This document shows positions 1 to 13,006 of a stretch of DNA of 64,000 nt, piece by piece (position 1 is the stretch's first letter; the number at the start of each line of letters is the position of its first letter). A program made the position numbers and the translations under genes. Under the pieces are notes generated by a model. The model had not been told where the DNA came from and did not search any database. It saw only the letters and a program-made list of their open reading frames with translations. The stretch comes from Syngnathus acus (lineage: Eukaryota; Chordata; Actinopteri; Syngnathiformes; Syngnathidae): contig NC_051107.1 in assembly GCF_901709675.1 (NCBI RefSeq), positions 6,326,001 through 6,390,000 of the forward strand, written 5' to 3'.

Positions 1-732
1 GAGCGAGGAGGCCGCCGCGCCGCCATTACTTATTTGTGAAAGGCCGCCGATTGCAGGCGCGGGAGGAGCGCGCTCCATAAATTGCAACCGGCCGGCCGAT
101 TGGGATCGCGCTCGTCTTCCGCCGTCAGCAAGACGAATGCGCCGGCGGCCGCCGCCGACGTTGCGCGTCCTCGCGCCGAGTCGCGCATTTATTAACAGGC
201 TGCATTTGGGAGACAGCTGCCAGACAGAAAGACTTTTTTTTCCATTGCCCGTGATATTCTTTTTATTTATTTATTTTATTTATGATTTTTTTAAAATCAC
301 ATTTATTTATGTATATATTTATTCATTTATTACATTTGTTTATTTTTTTATATCATTTTTGAATGACAGAATCGGAATCATATCCAGAGTGCAAAAGCAG
401 CTTTGGATACGATTATTTCTTGCATTATTACTCTGCTGTATCTCATTGTTCTTTTCTTTTTTTCTTAAACGAGAACGCCCAGAATAAAAAGTATCGATGC
501 GATTTGTTTGAAAGAGACAGACGGCGCTGTCAATTGCGCAATTGCTCATGGCAATCAGCACATCCATTTGCGTGAGAATTAAGGCGCCGTCCCGACCGCA
601 AGCGTCGCTCGCCACGTTTCATAATCGGCCCATCTGATCAAGTCGCTAAGTCACATCCTCCGCGCCGATCGATACGCCCGGCCGGCCGGCGTCCATTAGC
701 GCGTCAACCACTCCAAAGCCGACCCGAGCGTC

Positions 733-1287
733 AGATAAGACGCCGCAAACGCCTTCTCGGGGCGGCGAGCCGCTCTTATCGCTAATCGCGCGTGAGAGCA
801 AAATACGGGCCGGGCCGACGTGCTTTCTTATCTGAAAAGAGGAAATCAAGGCGTGGCGAGGCCTTTGGCGCTGATGGACTAACGAGCGAGCGAGCGAGCG
901 AGCGAGCGAGGGCCACTTGTTGCTCTGTGCAAAATCAGAAACAAAATGTTGATTCAAAATTTGCAGCTCGTCTCAGATTTATGACAACAACGCAAGCAGC
1001 GCGAGCTAGCGGCCGGGCTAGCGACCGGGCTAGCGCACGTTCCACCTGATATCCTTTGCCGCCCTTTTTGTTTATGGGCCACTGAGCGTTTTATCTGGGC
1101 GCCCACCTTTGCACGCGGCGGCGAGTATCACGCCTAATTATCTGGCCGTATTCCCTCTCGGCGCCGTATCGCGGGCGTCCATCTCGCCGTCGGAATTACA
1201 CGACGAGGCGAGGCGAGGCGGGACAAGACGGCGGCGTGTCGGCGCCACGGCCTGGTCTCAGGTGTAATTACTTTTGCGCTTTTATCT
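733..1287. promoter_or_regulatory. smaller GATA-motif cluster
   Basis: Five AGATAA/TTATCT words at 733, 828, 1091, 1138 and 1282, three of them in the extended form TTATCTG. TTATCG also occurs at about 776. Confidence 0.3.
882..911 (+). repeat. (GCGA)n microsatellite
   Basis: About seven perfect GAGC units. Confidence 0.95.
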
Positions 1288-1561
1288 GCCATCGACTTTG
1301 CATCCGCACGCAGCCCTTTTATGCCCCCGCCCCGCCGTATAATGAAGCCGCTCGCCCCCCCCCCTCACCAAAGTCGACGTGACCTTCCCGCTTGCATTGT
1401 GGCAATAAGAAAACCAATTAATGACTTATCCGTCCATCTCAATGTCAAGTCTTTTTTGGGAGGCGTACTATTATGTCGCCCCGGCTGACGTCCGGCACGT
1501 TAATGAACTCGGCGTTGCGGCGAACTCGCTGGCCGAGCGCGATGATGATGTCGTTGGTCAC

Positions 1562-1599
1562 AGCAAAGCAAAGCAAAGCAAAGCAAAGCAAAGCAAAGT
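1562..1599 (+). repeat. (AGCAA)n microsatellite
   Basis: Seven to eight AGCAA units in a row. Confidence 0.95.
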
Positions 1600-2721
1600 G
1601 GCGGGCAGAAATCAGCCCGCTCGCTCTTCAATTTGTCTTTTTTTGCCGCTTTGGGTGCTTTTGCAAACTTTCTCCTTTGGTCCCATTTGCATGTTTGGCC
1701 AGCTTGGGAACGACGCTGGCGTCCCAGGGGACATTCCAACATATGGCAAATTAGACTTTTTTTTGGGGGGGGGGGGAGGGGTTGGTAATGATACCGAGGC
1801 CCTGCAGTGAGGCGTGCGTAGCGTAGCGGCAGCGGCACGGCGGCGGGTATCTTTTAATTTCCTGAATGCAATTCTGCTCCAAAGACTAATTAATTTGTAT
1901 TTGATCATTTGCCCACTTTCACGCCACGGCTGCAGCCCCTCCACCCCCACCCCCCCCCCTTCAACTTTTGGGCAAGTTTAATTAAAGTGCAAGCGGAGCC
2001 GTTTATCATCCTCCCAGAATGCACTGCGGCACAAACCCAAGCCAAAAGAAGAGCAAAAATCAACAAAAGCCAACGTGGCCTCCTTGACAATTTTGCTCTT
2101 CCATCGTTCTTAAGTTCTCTGACGCTAGAAAGTAGCGTCAAGTCACACTTGCGAGGAAGTGGCGATTGGCGTCGCCCAGCGAAAAGCCAGCGTTGGGCTT
2201 TTGTCTCAACCTGAGCGGCTTTGGCGGCACGCACAGGTGGATTTTTTTTTTTTTTTTTGGAGCGGCGGGCTCAGATTAATAAGCTAACGTTTGCGCTTAA
2301 GTGGGAAAAAAAAAAAAGAAGCAGAGTGGATCCCTCCCCGCCTGCAGCCTGAGGGAAGATTTGTGTTTGGACCCTTCCGAGGAGCAAACGTGACACGCTT
2401 GCCACTTTGCTGCACTCGCAATGACTTTTTGCGGCAAATGAATTCAGTTAAAATAATACATAAAAATAAAACAAAATAAAATAATATAAAAAAATATTTG
2501 TCTGATCCAATATGCCAAGATGAGTTAAGCTCTGCTCCTTTTTTTCCACAACGCATTTGATGAGCTTGTGCTAAAGTGCCATACGTGCGTGTGTGTGTGC
2601 AAATCAGCGTCGCCACTTTGCCCAGCCTCCTCGCTCGGATGGCTTAGCTCGCCGAGCGCACTGAAGCGGGAAATCCCGATTTGCAGCCTATCAGCAAAAT
2701 GGCACAAGTACAGTATATCAG

Positions 2722-2744
2722 CCCCCCCCCCCCCCCCCCCCCCC
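2722..2744 (+). repeat. poly(C) run
   Basis: Twenty-three consecutive C residues. Confidence 0.95.
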
Positions 2745-5700
2745 AACCAAAGATGGGCCCGGCGACTCCACGTAGCGGCGGCTAAATGTCCACCATTGGG
2801 ATTGCAATGTGCACCTGGCTGCTTTGGGCCGGGCCAGGTGGAGGGAGGGCGGGCGGGCGGGCGGGCGGGCTCGGCCTTGGTGGCGGCGGCGGCTTTGATA
2901 ATGACAAGTGGCAATTCTTTGGCTTTCAAAGGCGGCCCCTTCATTAGCGCCACCCTCTAATTAAAAGTTCCCCCGCTTAATCCCGCCGCCATTGACCTCA
3001 ACACGTGAGCGGACAAAGCCGGCCTCCTCGGCTCGGGTCGCGGGAGGCTCGTCAACCGCCGTCGCCTGGCATGCAATTAAGGGCGGGGCGGATTTACGTC
3101 CGTCGGGAATTAGCGCCACACAAACACGTCAGCGGGCACAACGGGCGCGCTGACACGGCCATTCTTAGCACGCCAAAAGGCGCCGCCAACTTTCTTCCAA
3201 TTTAAATTTGCTCCAAGTTCTTTGACTCTTCTTGTCTTTTGTCCGGTATTTTATTTCCAATTCTCCCATTTTGTTTTCGACAATTTCTACAAGCAACCGG
3301 TCACTCTGTGTTGGATTTCACAAACGTGCATTTTTTTTTACTTTTTTGTGATTCAACACAAGTTCGTCTTGTTTTCATCGCAAATGTCTGCGCAATGCCA
3401 AAGGAAATCCGGGTCAAACTTTGGATCGTGGCAAATGTTCCGGTGGACGTCAAGCTAACCGCTCGGGCCCGTCGGCCATCTTTTGAGACGTCGGCATCAT
3501 CGGAGAGGAGGGGAGCGCCGGGGAGGAACTTGCTCGCCAAAGTCGTCAAGAGTGCTTAAAACGGCGGCGTACTTGCGTGCGTGCGCAACAAAGGCGAGCT
3601 TACGTCGAAATGAAAGAAGGTGAAGACGAGCGCGGCGGCTCGAGGTGGGACGAACGCCGATTAGCGCTCGGCGCTAATCCAAAGGCCCGCGCCGCGTTCG
3701 TCTCGTCTCTTGAACCGGAAAGCCGGCCTGATCCCGGCCGCTTTGTAGCGATTCCCACGCGGCGCCGACGAGAAAAGAGAGGGGGGAAAAAAGCGGGCTG
3801 ACCTCCGGTGCCGTTCGCCTGGGTTATCGCGGCGGCGTATTCTATCAGCGCAGGTGCGGCACAATGGCGACACGGCGCGCACAATGACGCCGCCTTAATT
3901 CATGCGCCGGCTGATCACTGGGCCGATTTGCCTCTTTTCATGTCCGACATTTTTGTGTCCTTTCAAGAAAAGCCGCGTGGAACGATTACATCTGCGCTTT
4001 GTTTCGCTGCTTCCCGTCCAAAGCCTCCAATTAGCGGCTCCGTTTAGGACCAAAGACAAGGCGCACTTTTTTTTTTTTAATCTTGACGCTTCAACTTTGG
4101 AAGAGGCGTCGGACAAACTTTCTGGCCAAACTTGGCACACGTCACGGCGCGGCGGGAAATTTTTCGAACCGGTTCCGCCGGCCGGCTGGTGCGACTCGCG
4201 ACCGTCGCGCATACTTGGGACACGAGTTTGCCGTTGCTCGTCATCGTGCTTGGCATTCCTGGCGCGGCGAAGCGGGACAAAGGTGAGCCGGATGCGCAAG
4301 CTTCAGGTGTCATCAACAAAGCCGGACCGGCGCGGCAGATAAGTTGCATCGATCCCAGCGGGCTATCTCGGCTACGCTAATCTGTTCTTGGCGGGTCCTC
4401 GCTTGTACTCACCTCCGCCCCCCTCCTCTTCCTCCTCCTCCTCTTCCTCCTATCATAAAAAAAAGACATTGCTGTACTTTCTATTTGATTGACAGCGAGA
4501 AAAAACATTTTCACCAATCGGAGCTAACCCTGGCGATTGACCCCGCCCCCCCATCCGTATGAAAAAACGTGCCTTTTGTTTATTTGCCAGCGATGCAAAT
4601 GCGACCACGCGCGGGATTAGCGACTTCTCCATCTCGCCAACGAGGCAAAAGAAAAAAGGGTGGAGAGGATTTTTATGCAAAAAGGGATGGCTCCCACCGT
4701 CGCAATGACAATTGCAATGCATCACTTCATAGACACTTTTTAATCTGTTTCCAAGCGCCAGCCGGCACACTTTGAACCGCTGCGAGCGGCAGATACGCAC
4801 GCACGCACGCACGCGTGTGTGTTTTTTCCTGTGATTAATCTTTGCGGCTGGTTTAAGCGCAGCGCTGACACAGCACTGATCTCTAACTTTGCCCTTGGAT
4901 TGCCGCTTTGAATAAGACAAAGTTTGCATTCTAATTTGCTCTCTGAGGACAACTTGACTTCTTCCAAATAAACAAAAAGTTGGATTGGTCACATTTGGGG
5001 TCTATACTGTAACAAAGAGGCTCAACAAACTTTTCTGTCCACACGTGCTGCGCCACCCTTTGTAGCGCCTTTGCATTGTGTGAAAGGACGGCTCGTACTC
5101 GATCATCAAACATCAACAAATGTCATCGGCTTGATGAGAAGAATCACATCTCAAGAAAGAATTGCCCGCTTTGATGCGCTGGCTTGCGGACAATAACCCA
5201 TCTCTGACGGCTGTCACAAAACGACGACAAATCCAACTGTGTGTGTGTGTGTGGGGGGGCTTGTTTATCTTTCTCTTTTTCTTTTTTTCCTGCCCCCGGT
5301 GCAGCGCGATACGGCCTGACACAAAGGAGCAAGATAAAGCTTTTGACGACACTTTTTCTTTTTGCTTGCAAATTTAATAAGGCTGATGTGTGACACGCTT
5401 TGAGGGGGGAAAAAGGTAAACACGCTGGCTCTTTTTTGTAAGCTCTCGCTGCGTCCTCAAATACAAACAAACCTGCAAAGAGCGTCTGACACGCTTTCTT
5501 AGCGTGTCAGCGCCGCTACAAGACAAGAAAGTCTCCCACTTGACACCTCGCAGGCTCCGCAACAAGCCCCCCCCTTTAGCTCCACCGGCACCTAGCATTC
5601 CAAAGGAGCTGGCTCTCCGGGCGACACAAAGACGCTGTAAGGGGATCTGGGCGCTGTAAAAGTGACAGGTGACGGCAAAACACGCCGTTCGCAGAGTGGC

Positions 5701-5969
5701 GTGCGCCCCGAAAGCCGTCGTCGCCGAAAAGGGCCCCGACACCGCCAGACAACACCTGCGCGGATTAGCGTGTCAGCGCGCACAATGGCTGACGGATCTC
5801 CACCAGTTTTTTTTGTTTGTTTGTTTGGGGTTTTTTACGCTCACCTCCGCAGATGCCATTTCATCTGTCGCCGCGACAACGGCTCAATGGCGGCGGGTTA
5901 TTGAAAAGCGTTTAGAAAAAGACGGAAAAATAAACGTTTTTCAGTTTGTTTCCTCGCGCGGATTAGCAC

Positions 5970-6045
5970 GCTAGCCTAGCGGTGAGCATGTACGCCTCGC
6001 GGCTCAAAAGGTTTGAATCGGGGAGTTGCCATCCCTGTCATTTAG
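5970..6045 (+). mobile_element. tRNA-derived SINE fragment (5' head)
   Basis: Has an A-box-like TAGCCTAGCGGTGAGC followed about 35 bp later by a B-box-like GGTTTGAATCG, the arrangement of the tRNA-related head of teleost SINEs (V-SINE type). The tRNA fold is degenerate and the SINE body beyond about 6045 is not recognisable, so this is a truncated copy, not a tRNA gene. Confidence 0.45.
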
Positions 6046-6120
6046 ACAAAAGCAGTGCTTTATCCTCATGTACTCTAGCACATAATAGTCAGATTTGATG
6101 AACAAGTGATCAACGGCGGC

Positions 6121-6150
6121 TAGCTAACGGAACAGTTATCCGTTGGCTAG
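6121..6150. repeat. perfect-like hairpin, 11-bp arms
   Basis: TAGCTAACGGA and TCCGTTGGCTA are inverted arms (one G-T wobble) around a 7-nt loop. It lies about 75 bp after the SINE fragment and may be a remnant of a palindromic element. Confidence 0.4.
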
Positions 6151-8655
6151 CATAAAGAGGAAGGCTGAGCGGAGCTGTACCGGCTAATGTGACGGCCCGC
6201 CGGCCGATGATGGATGTGCTCCCGACCCAAAGCGCCCCCCCCCCCCCTCTTGCGATGGAATAATGCCACAATGGATATTTGAGAATGGGCCTGTGTGTGC
6301 GCGAGAGGCCCTTAGCGGAGGCTCTTAGCGTGGAATGTGAGGGTCCTTGTATAAACACATTAGCGACAGTGGCGTCGCGCAGACGTACGCGGCGCCAGCC
6401 CAGCTCGCCTCGTCTTCGCATCGGCCCGCCTTTTGCACAAAAATGGACAAAAAGCATTTTTTGCTTCCCGGCCTCGCCAACGGTTTGAACCGTCGATAAC
6501 GAGTGAAAACGGTCGCGTGATGGGCTGCAAACGGAAGCGGCGTCGCGGAATTGCGCGCGCAGGGCGCCGCCCATGAGTCGAGTGCGGCTTAAGAGCATTA
6601 GCGTGTGCAAAACGGTAAACAAATGCAGGAGGGAGGAAAAAAAAAACCATTTCAACGTGCGCTACGTTGGCCGGCGCCTTTGAAAAAGCAATTAATTCCA
6701 GATAGCGAGCACATGAAAGGCGGCAGCGGGAAAAGCGGCGACGGTGAAGACCCCGCCTCCCGCAACGTCCAACGCCGTCCACGTTGCTTTTTATGAACTT
6801 CAAAGTGCGCTCGGCGAGGAGCTTAAGTCCGACGCGCAGACGAGGACTCGTTAAATGTCAACGGCGGAGTTATTAGCCTCAACTTTGACGACTCGTCGTC
6901 TCGTGAACTCGGCGCACGGCGGCGCCACCTGCCGAGCGAAAATCCAGGCATCCGAATACGCAAAATGACAAACACGTGACTTAATTATTCACTGAGAGAA
7001 GGTGAATATTCGACCTGGCAAAATTCAACTGCAAAGCAAAAAGTCTCGTAAAATTCACACAAAACAAAAATTTGTATCTTTCAAATGGTAAAACGTGCCG
7101 GGCCTTCTCAAATGATTTTTTTTTCACTCTTATTAACAGTTGAAGCTTAGTGAGCAGGCTTTTTTTTTTTTCTCCGTTTGAACTCTTCAAACAGCAACGA
7201 CAGAACTCATTCTAATTAGCGCACAAATTGTAGCGTGTCGCCGCTGATATTTCATCCAAATAAAAATAATGAGCGAAAAATATTCCACACAAAAAACGTA
7301 TTTGGTGATTTCCTGCCTGCCACTTTGGGGGAAACTTCTTTCAGCCACAAAGTGAAAGAGCGAGAGAAGAAAAAAAAAGATAAAGAATTCAATTAGAGAG
7401 AAAAGGCGCCTGCCTCGTCAGGATCCGCTTGAACCTCGGCGGACGTGTCGCGGCGCCGCCACCGCCGAGGCCTCGGGAAGAGCCTTTGACGGATCAAGCC
7501 GCGGCGTGAAAGCGGCGAGAAAAATTCCAATGAGAAATTTGGGGCTCGCTATCCGAGAAGTTGAAGGCTCACGTCTCGCTCATACAAGAACACGCAGGAG
7601 CTCGGATAACGCACACATTAGTTGATGTCGGCGTTGTAATGAGTTGCCAATAATCCGCCATGATGACACAAAGTTGTCCTCGCTCCACAACAACAACAAA
7701 TGTGATCAGAAGAAATATGGAAAATATGCCGGACAAAAGGCGCCACACGGAAGGATGGATTTGGATTTTGCTTCCATTTCGTGTAGCGCTCACCCCCCCC
7801 CCCCCTTCCGGGGCTTTAACTTGGACTTTTTGTTGAGTTGTCGCACAACTTATCGTGCTCTTTGTTATCCAGCTCTTTTCTTTACGGGGACGCACGCTCG
7901 GCGTATTAGCAGCATTAGCATTAGAAAAGTGCGCGGGTTTGGGGGGGGGGGGGGGAACTCCCGTGGCTGTAGTCACTTACTTTAATTCTGGAATTAGTAG
8001 TTAGGTGAGAAAATGCCCAATTTCTGCCTAAATGGGCTGCCATTAAAAAATAAAAATAAAAATAAAAAACGACCTGATCCCACCCCAGCAAATAAACAAA
8101 AACAGGCAATCTATGAGCGGGTCGGAACCATTTGGTGTCAAGCTGGAGCAAAGCTCGTGTGTGAAGATGTCGAAAAATGTCCTGAAGAGCTCAGCGGCGC
8201 TCGGCGGGCGGCTTTAGTGATGGAAATGCGACAAGCCAGCGCGCTGATAACTTTTGGGCCGAGCGACGTTCCGCCGTCCGATTGTGGAGTGTCGCCTTTC
8301 ATCCCGCCGCGGACAAAGAGCCAGAGCGGGCGGCGTGAAAAGAGAATTGGACAGACTTTTTAAAATGGAGATGAGCGCGGCGTGCTCGCGGATAGCGGCC
8401 GGACGCGGGGAGTCCGCCGGGTGGGGGCCCGGTCGCGGGGCGGGGGGCGCTGCTCGTATTGGACACGGCGGGAGATAAAATGAATTCCCAATCAAAAGCT
8501 TCTCCTGCAATCTCCAGGGTGGAGGTGATGACAGTTTTGCTTCACGTGTGACATCAGAGCTGTTGAGGCCGAGAACAAAAGACCGAGACCGACCGGCAGA
8601 GGAACGAACATTTTTCAGCTGTGCTCTTTGATTGCTTTTCGCAAGTACCGATCGA

Positions 8656-8707
8656 GAGTTGCAGTACCGTGTTGTGCCACAACAGATGCCGGAGCAGCAC
8701 TGAGCTC
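8656..8707 (+). repeat. dispersed repeat, copy 1
   Basis: Shares a collinear series of words (GAGTTGC, AGTACCG, TGTGCCACA, ATGCC, GCAGCACTGAGCTC) with 58268-58324, same orientation, with small indels. Family not recognised. Confidence 0.55.
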
Positions 8708-11700
8708 TATCGGAGGACACACAACAACTATTAAGAGCCAGGAGAAGAGCGCAGAGAAACAATTTGCAAATCATACAGAAAAATGAAAACTAATTCAATA
8801 AAAAGACTAAATAAATAAAATAAATGAAACAAATTGGCCTGCAGGGAATGGAATGCAATGACGGAAGGTGTCAAGTCGGTCAACAGTGCGAGCGGCGCAA
8901 AGTCGCTTGATGAGCTGTTTACAGTCGCAACTCAAAGTCTCACTCGCCTATTTAGCCGACAAATAACAGATCGCCAAAGCGGAGAAGAATTTCTCACACA
9001 CACGCGCACGAGAAAAAACCCAAAAAAAACGCTGCTATGTTCTCATGCCGGTCGGACCCACAGCTTTGTCACAAGCACAACATCGCCAGCGCCCACACAC
9101 ACACACACAATCACGTCCTCTCACGGCCAATGAAGCGAAACGGCGCTTTTTCTGCGCCATTGCTGAGCATGAAACTGCAACAAAGTGCGTGTGTGGACTT
9201 CATGCACAAGAGAAGTCAGAAGACCAGCAAGGTCAATGGCGCCAAAGTGAGACCAGTCTTTTTTCTTGTTTAGTTTCAACACACACACACAGAGAGAGAG
9301 ACGCACACAGGACAAGTGTGCAGATAGCTCGCTGCCAATCCGCTGTAATCCCTCAAACATTCGGGAATTTTCATTTCAAACAAACGCTGCAGCGCCAGAA
9401 GACAAGAACCAAGCGACACACATCCACACACATGTACACACACTTCAGCAGTCACACGCAAACATGTACACGCACACAGAAAGAGCAACACACAATCACA
9501 AACGCACTCAGTGGCAACATGGCTTTTGGTTGAACACTGTTTGGATGCGGAGTTCCCCCTGGAAGCGTCCCCCGCCCCTTCACCATCCAACATGGTGGAC
9601 TGACATGGTGACGGCCTCCAACGGCAGACAAAGGTGGCAAAGATAAGCTAATTGAAATTGGATATGCTGGTTTGAAGCTGAAGTGGAAGGGCGGGGTGGG
9701 GGGGGCAGCCAAATCTGCTGCGTCGTGTTATTTTCTTTCTTTCTTTCCTTCCTTAAGCGAGAGCGACTTTAAGCGGAGAGGAATGAAATATCCGGGTGGC
9801 GGATGGAGGTAGTGCGCTAAGCCTCTTAGGCCGGAAAAACACTGCCAGTGCATTTTTGCACACTTAAATGACACACGCACGCACACACCAGGGCACTTGG
9901 ACGTGAGCGGAAGGTCGCCACCGCTCCCGACGGCGTCCGGCGTCGGGCCTCGGCCATCGTTCGCCGCCTCCCATTAGCCTAATTGGAGCATTAGCGAGAA
10001 GGGTTACCCCCCCGGCTGAGGAGAAGGGGTGCGCTTGTGCGCATGCATTCATGCGTCCCGGCCAGACGGTTACTTGGGGCGTATAATAAGATGGTGGTGG
10101 GTGCGCCCTCCAGGGGTTGCCAGATTCAAGCGGAATGGCACTTTTGGCACAATGGCTTTGTTTTAGCTTTGCTAACTGAATGAACTGAGCTTTTTTTTTT
10201 TTCTCTACAGTGTGCGCGGAGGAGCGCGGGTGCGTTCGGGACAGGAAGAGAGGGTGCGCCAACCGTGTCGGCATGTTGAAAAGTATCCTGGCGGTTTGGC
10301 ATCATCATTAGTGTCAGAATTAATGTATCGTATTTGTCTTTTGTTGAGGGTGCGCCAATTTATATTTGAAGTGCAATGGACGTTTAACTTGCCAAGTAAA
10401 AAACACTTACGTCTGTTACATCAACGTCGGCCGGTCCGACCGGTCGGTCCGCTCGGAAATTCGTGTTTGGTATTCCGCACTTGGTGCGCTGATTAATTGC
10501 AAGAGGGTGTAAAAGAAAAAGACAAAAAAAAAAAAATGCACAACGCGGCGGTGGTGGCGGCGGGCTCTTGTCATGCGCTCAGCACAGCAGCTTAGCCGAG
10601 ACTCGCGGCTGTCAACACGGCCAGATAGCATCTACACAGAAGATGAACTTTCCCTGTTTGGGGCTTAACTGATAAACGGCACGCACACACATGCGCATGC
10701 ACGCACGCACGCACGCGCAGTGAGATAACTCCCTGACGGGTGTCAAGTGCAGGTGAGCAGCCACCTGCCTCGTGCACTTGCACTCATCAACTTGTTGGAT
10801 TCTTCCAAAGAAAACAACATGGATGGCTATTTGGATTTTTTTTCTCCCCCCAATTTTGTGTCAATATTTAAAAAAATAATAATTCTAGCTATTGGTTTGC
10901 ACGGACGCCGTCGTCTCCGCCAAGAAGAAGAGCGAGCGAGCGTCAAGGCGTCTCAATGCGCTCACGGGCGACTCGTTGGGCTTTGCGCGTCAATCTCGTC
11001 TGGCGCTGAGATCAGGCCGTGTTTACATAGCATTAGCATACATTAGCGCCGCATTTCGCTTGCTAGGGAAGGGAGGACGCCCGGCGGGACCGGCGTTGCC
11101 CCGCATCCGCCGCCATTCATATTCATTCCGCCGGCCTCCGAGCCAGCGCGCTCGCTGTTATCGGTGTTGGGGACAAGAATTTTCTCTTTGGCGGAAAAAA
11201 TAAATAAATAAATGGGGGAGTGTGGAGTCAGCCCAGAAGCCCCAAATCCCGGAGGGTCTCGTCGTTAAAAGTTAAAAATAGCGCGGCCGGCGCTGGTTCT
11301 TGTTTGACTCGGCGGTCCATCGCTCACTTCAGCTCGTGACAAGGTGCTACACTTTGATTTGTTGTTTTAGAACTTTTACAAGCTGACGGCCGCCGATGTT
11401 TTCAACCCTTGATATCTTGTAAATGAAGATATTTGGCTTGTTTTTTTCACAATTTAAAAGCAGTCTAAAAAATACAAATCTGAATTAAAAAAAATAGACA
11501 TTTTTATTTATTTTTTTTAAAAGCATTCTCAGGTGTCACAGTAGTTTGGTCGATGAATCAGTTCAACAACTCAAAAGTTCACCTTCCCGCCTCGCGGAGG
11601 AGCAAAGACGATCTGAAGGAGTCGCAAAGCCCTCGCTCCCTCGCTCGCTCGCTCGCTGCCCTGCCTCAAACGTCTTCCAAAGTTAATTAAAAATTGGAAT

Positions 11701-12992
11701 AAATAAGAAGAACAAGAAAAAAAAAACAACTTATTGAATTGTGAAGCCTTTGATAGATTTACCCCCCCTCTCCCCCTCCCCCATCGGAACGGGCAAATAA
11801 TGCAAAGTAAGATTTAATAAGAGCTTTTCAAGGCAAGACTACAAAGCGCTTATTTGCATGAAAGTGCAAATCAGCGTCACGGCCGAGGCGGCGTCGCCTC
11901 TAAGCCGCTTGATGTGCGTTCGCCAATATTTTGCGAGTATTGTTTCACCACGCCGCTTGACGGGTGTCAAGGTGATTACGCCGAGAGATCCGCCGCCGCC
12001 ACCATCGCCGCCGCCGCCGCGTCGAACGGCTACAAAACCTTTGCGACAGCTCCCACAAAAGCCGTCAAATGTTTGTTTTACTGGGAGGGGACGAGGATGA
12101 GAAGGCTTCAAACGTTCTGACTTGCGCTCGCAGACACAAAGTCAAAAGAAGAAAAAAGCACCTGCCGGCAAACTTTGCTTGTCCACAAAATGCCGCAGTC
12201 AGCGACTTTCCCCCAAGCGCCATTTTCACCTTTCAAATTGGAGCTGGTAGCAAAAGTCAGCACACCCCAAAGTGAAAAGTCACCGTAATCGGGTTCGACA
12301 TGAATTGTGATTTTGTGGGGCCCGATTGAGAAGGTCATGTATCGCATGGTATTGCCGAAATGTAAACAATAGCTTCCGCGCAGATGAACACACCTCAAAA
12401 TGTGCCTTTGGAGTGTTGCCGCAATCATTCAAACCACTGACAAGCGTGACGAACACACGCTGGTCCCAAAAAGCAAAAGTTTCATAATCAATCAAAGCAG
12501 CATTTTGCATGATGAAGACACGCCGTTCTTTCACCTGGCAGGAGCGGACATCTTGTATCCACATAAACACACACGTACGTGTATGTACACACAAACACAC
12601 GCAAGCCAAGACTGCTGGCAAACAAACATTTTAAAACCCCTTAATGCGGTACGCTGTCAACACGCACGCACGCACGCACACGCGAGCGGCCACCGAATCC
12701 ACGCCACATTGTCATCACGCCGCTGTGGCCCGAGGGAGCCTGTGTGTGTGTGTGTGAGAGAGTGTTGCTGTTGTGGGAGGTGGCAGGTTAATTGTCGCCC
12801 TCCCCTTGTCTAATTACGGCTTATCTCACTGCTCTTTTGTGTGTCTGTGTGTGTGTGTGCATCATCTGCATGATGCTGCCTTAAACCTGCGTAAACCTAT
12901 AGAACCTCACCTGCGTGCATGCGTGCGTGCGCAAGATACGGCAGATGACCTCATAAATCGAAGCGACGTGTCATTCAACCACGCGGGCGCCC

Positions 12993-13006
12993 GTTGCCAT
13001 GGTAAC
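12993..13006. promoter_or_regulatory. RFX-type X-box palindrome
   Basis: GTTGCCATGGTAAC, two RFX half-sites around a 2-bp centre, essentially the consensus for RFX dimers. It lies 22 kb beyond the gata3 3' end. Whether it is bound is inference; RFX factors and GATA3 are both active in inner ear sensory cells. Confidence 0.5.

Larger units (their letters stand above)
1..5000. other. intergenic, no gene seen
   Basis: GC-rich, CpG-containing sequence with a T-rich block at 226-360, the GATA-motif group, a GGGC array at 2845-2870 and a CT-rich tract at 4420-4450. Open frames here are short, overlapping and low-complexity. Confidence 0.6.
5001..12990. other. intergenic, no gene seen
   Basis: Contains the SINE head at 5970, dispersed repeat copy 1, CA-rich microsatellites at 9000-9500, CGCA arrays near 10680 and AT-rich patches (7000-7390, 11400-11530). 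No splice-supported coding block. Confidence 0.6.

Noticed and set aside
4453-4992. 179-codon minus-strand frame
   Set aside because: Chance frame through CA/CGCA repeats and poly(A) tracts; no exon boundaries or domain.
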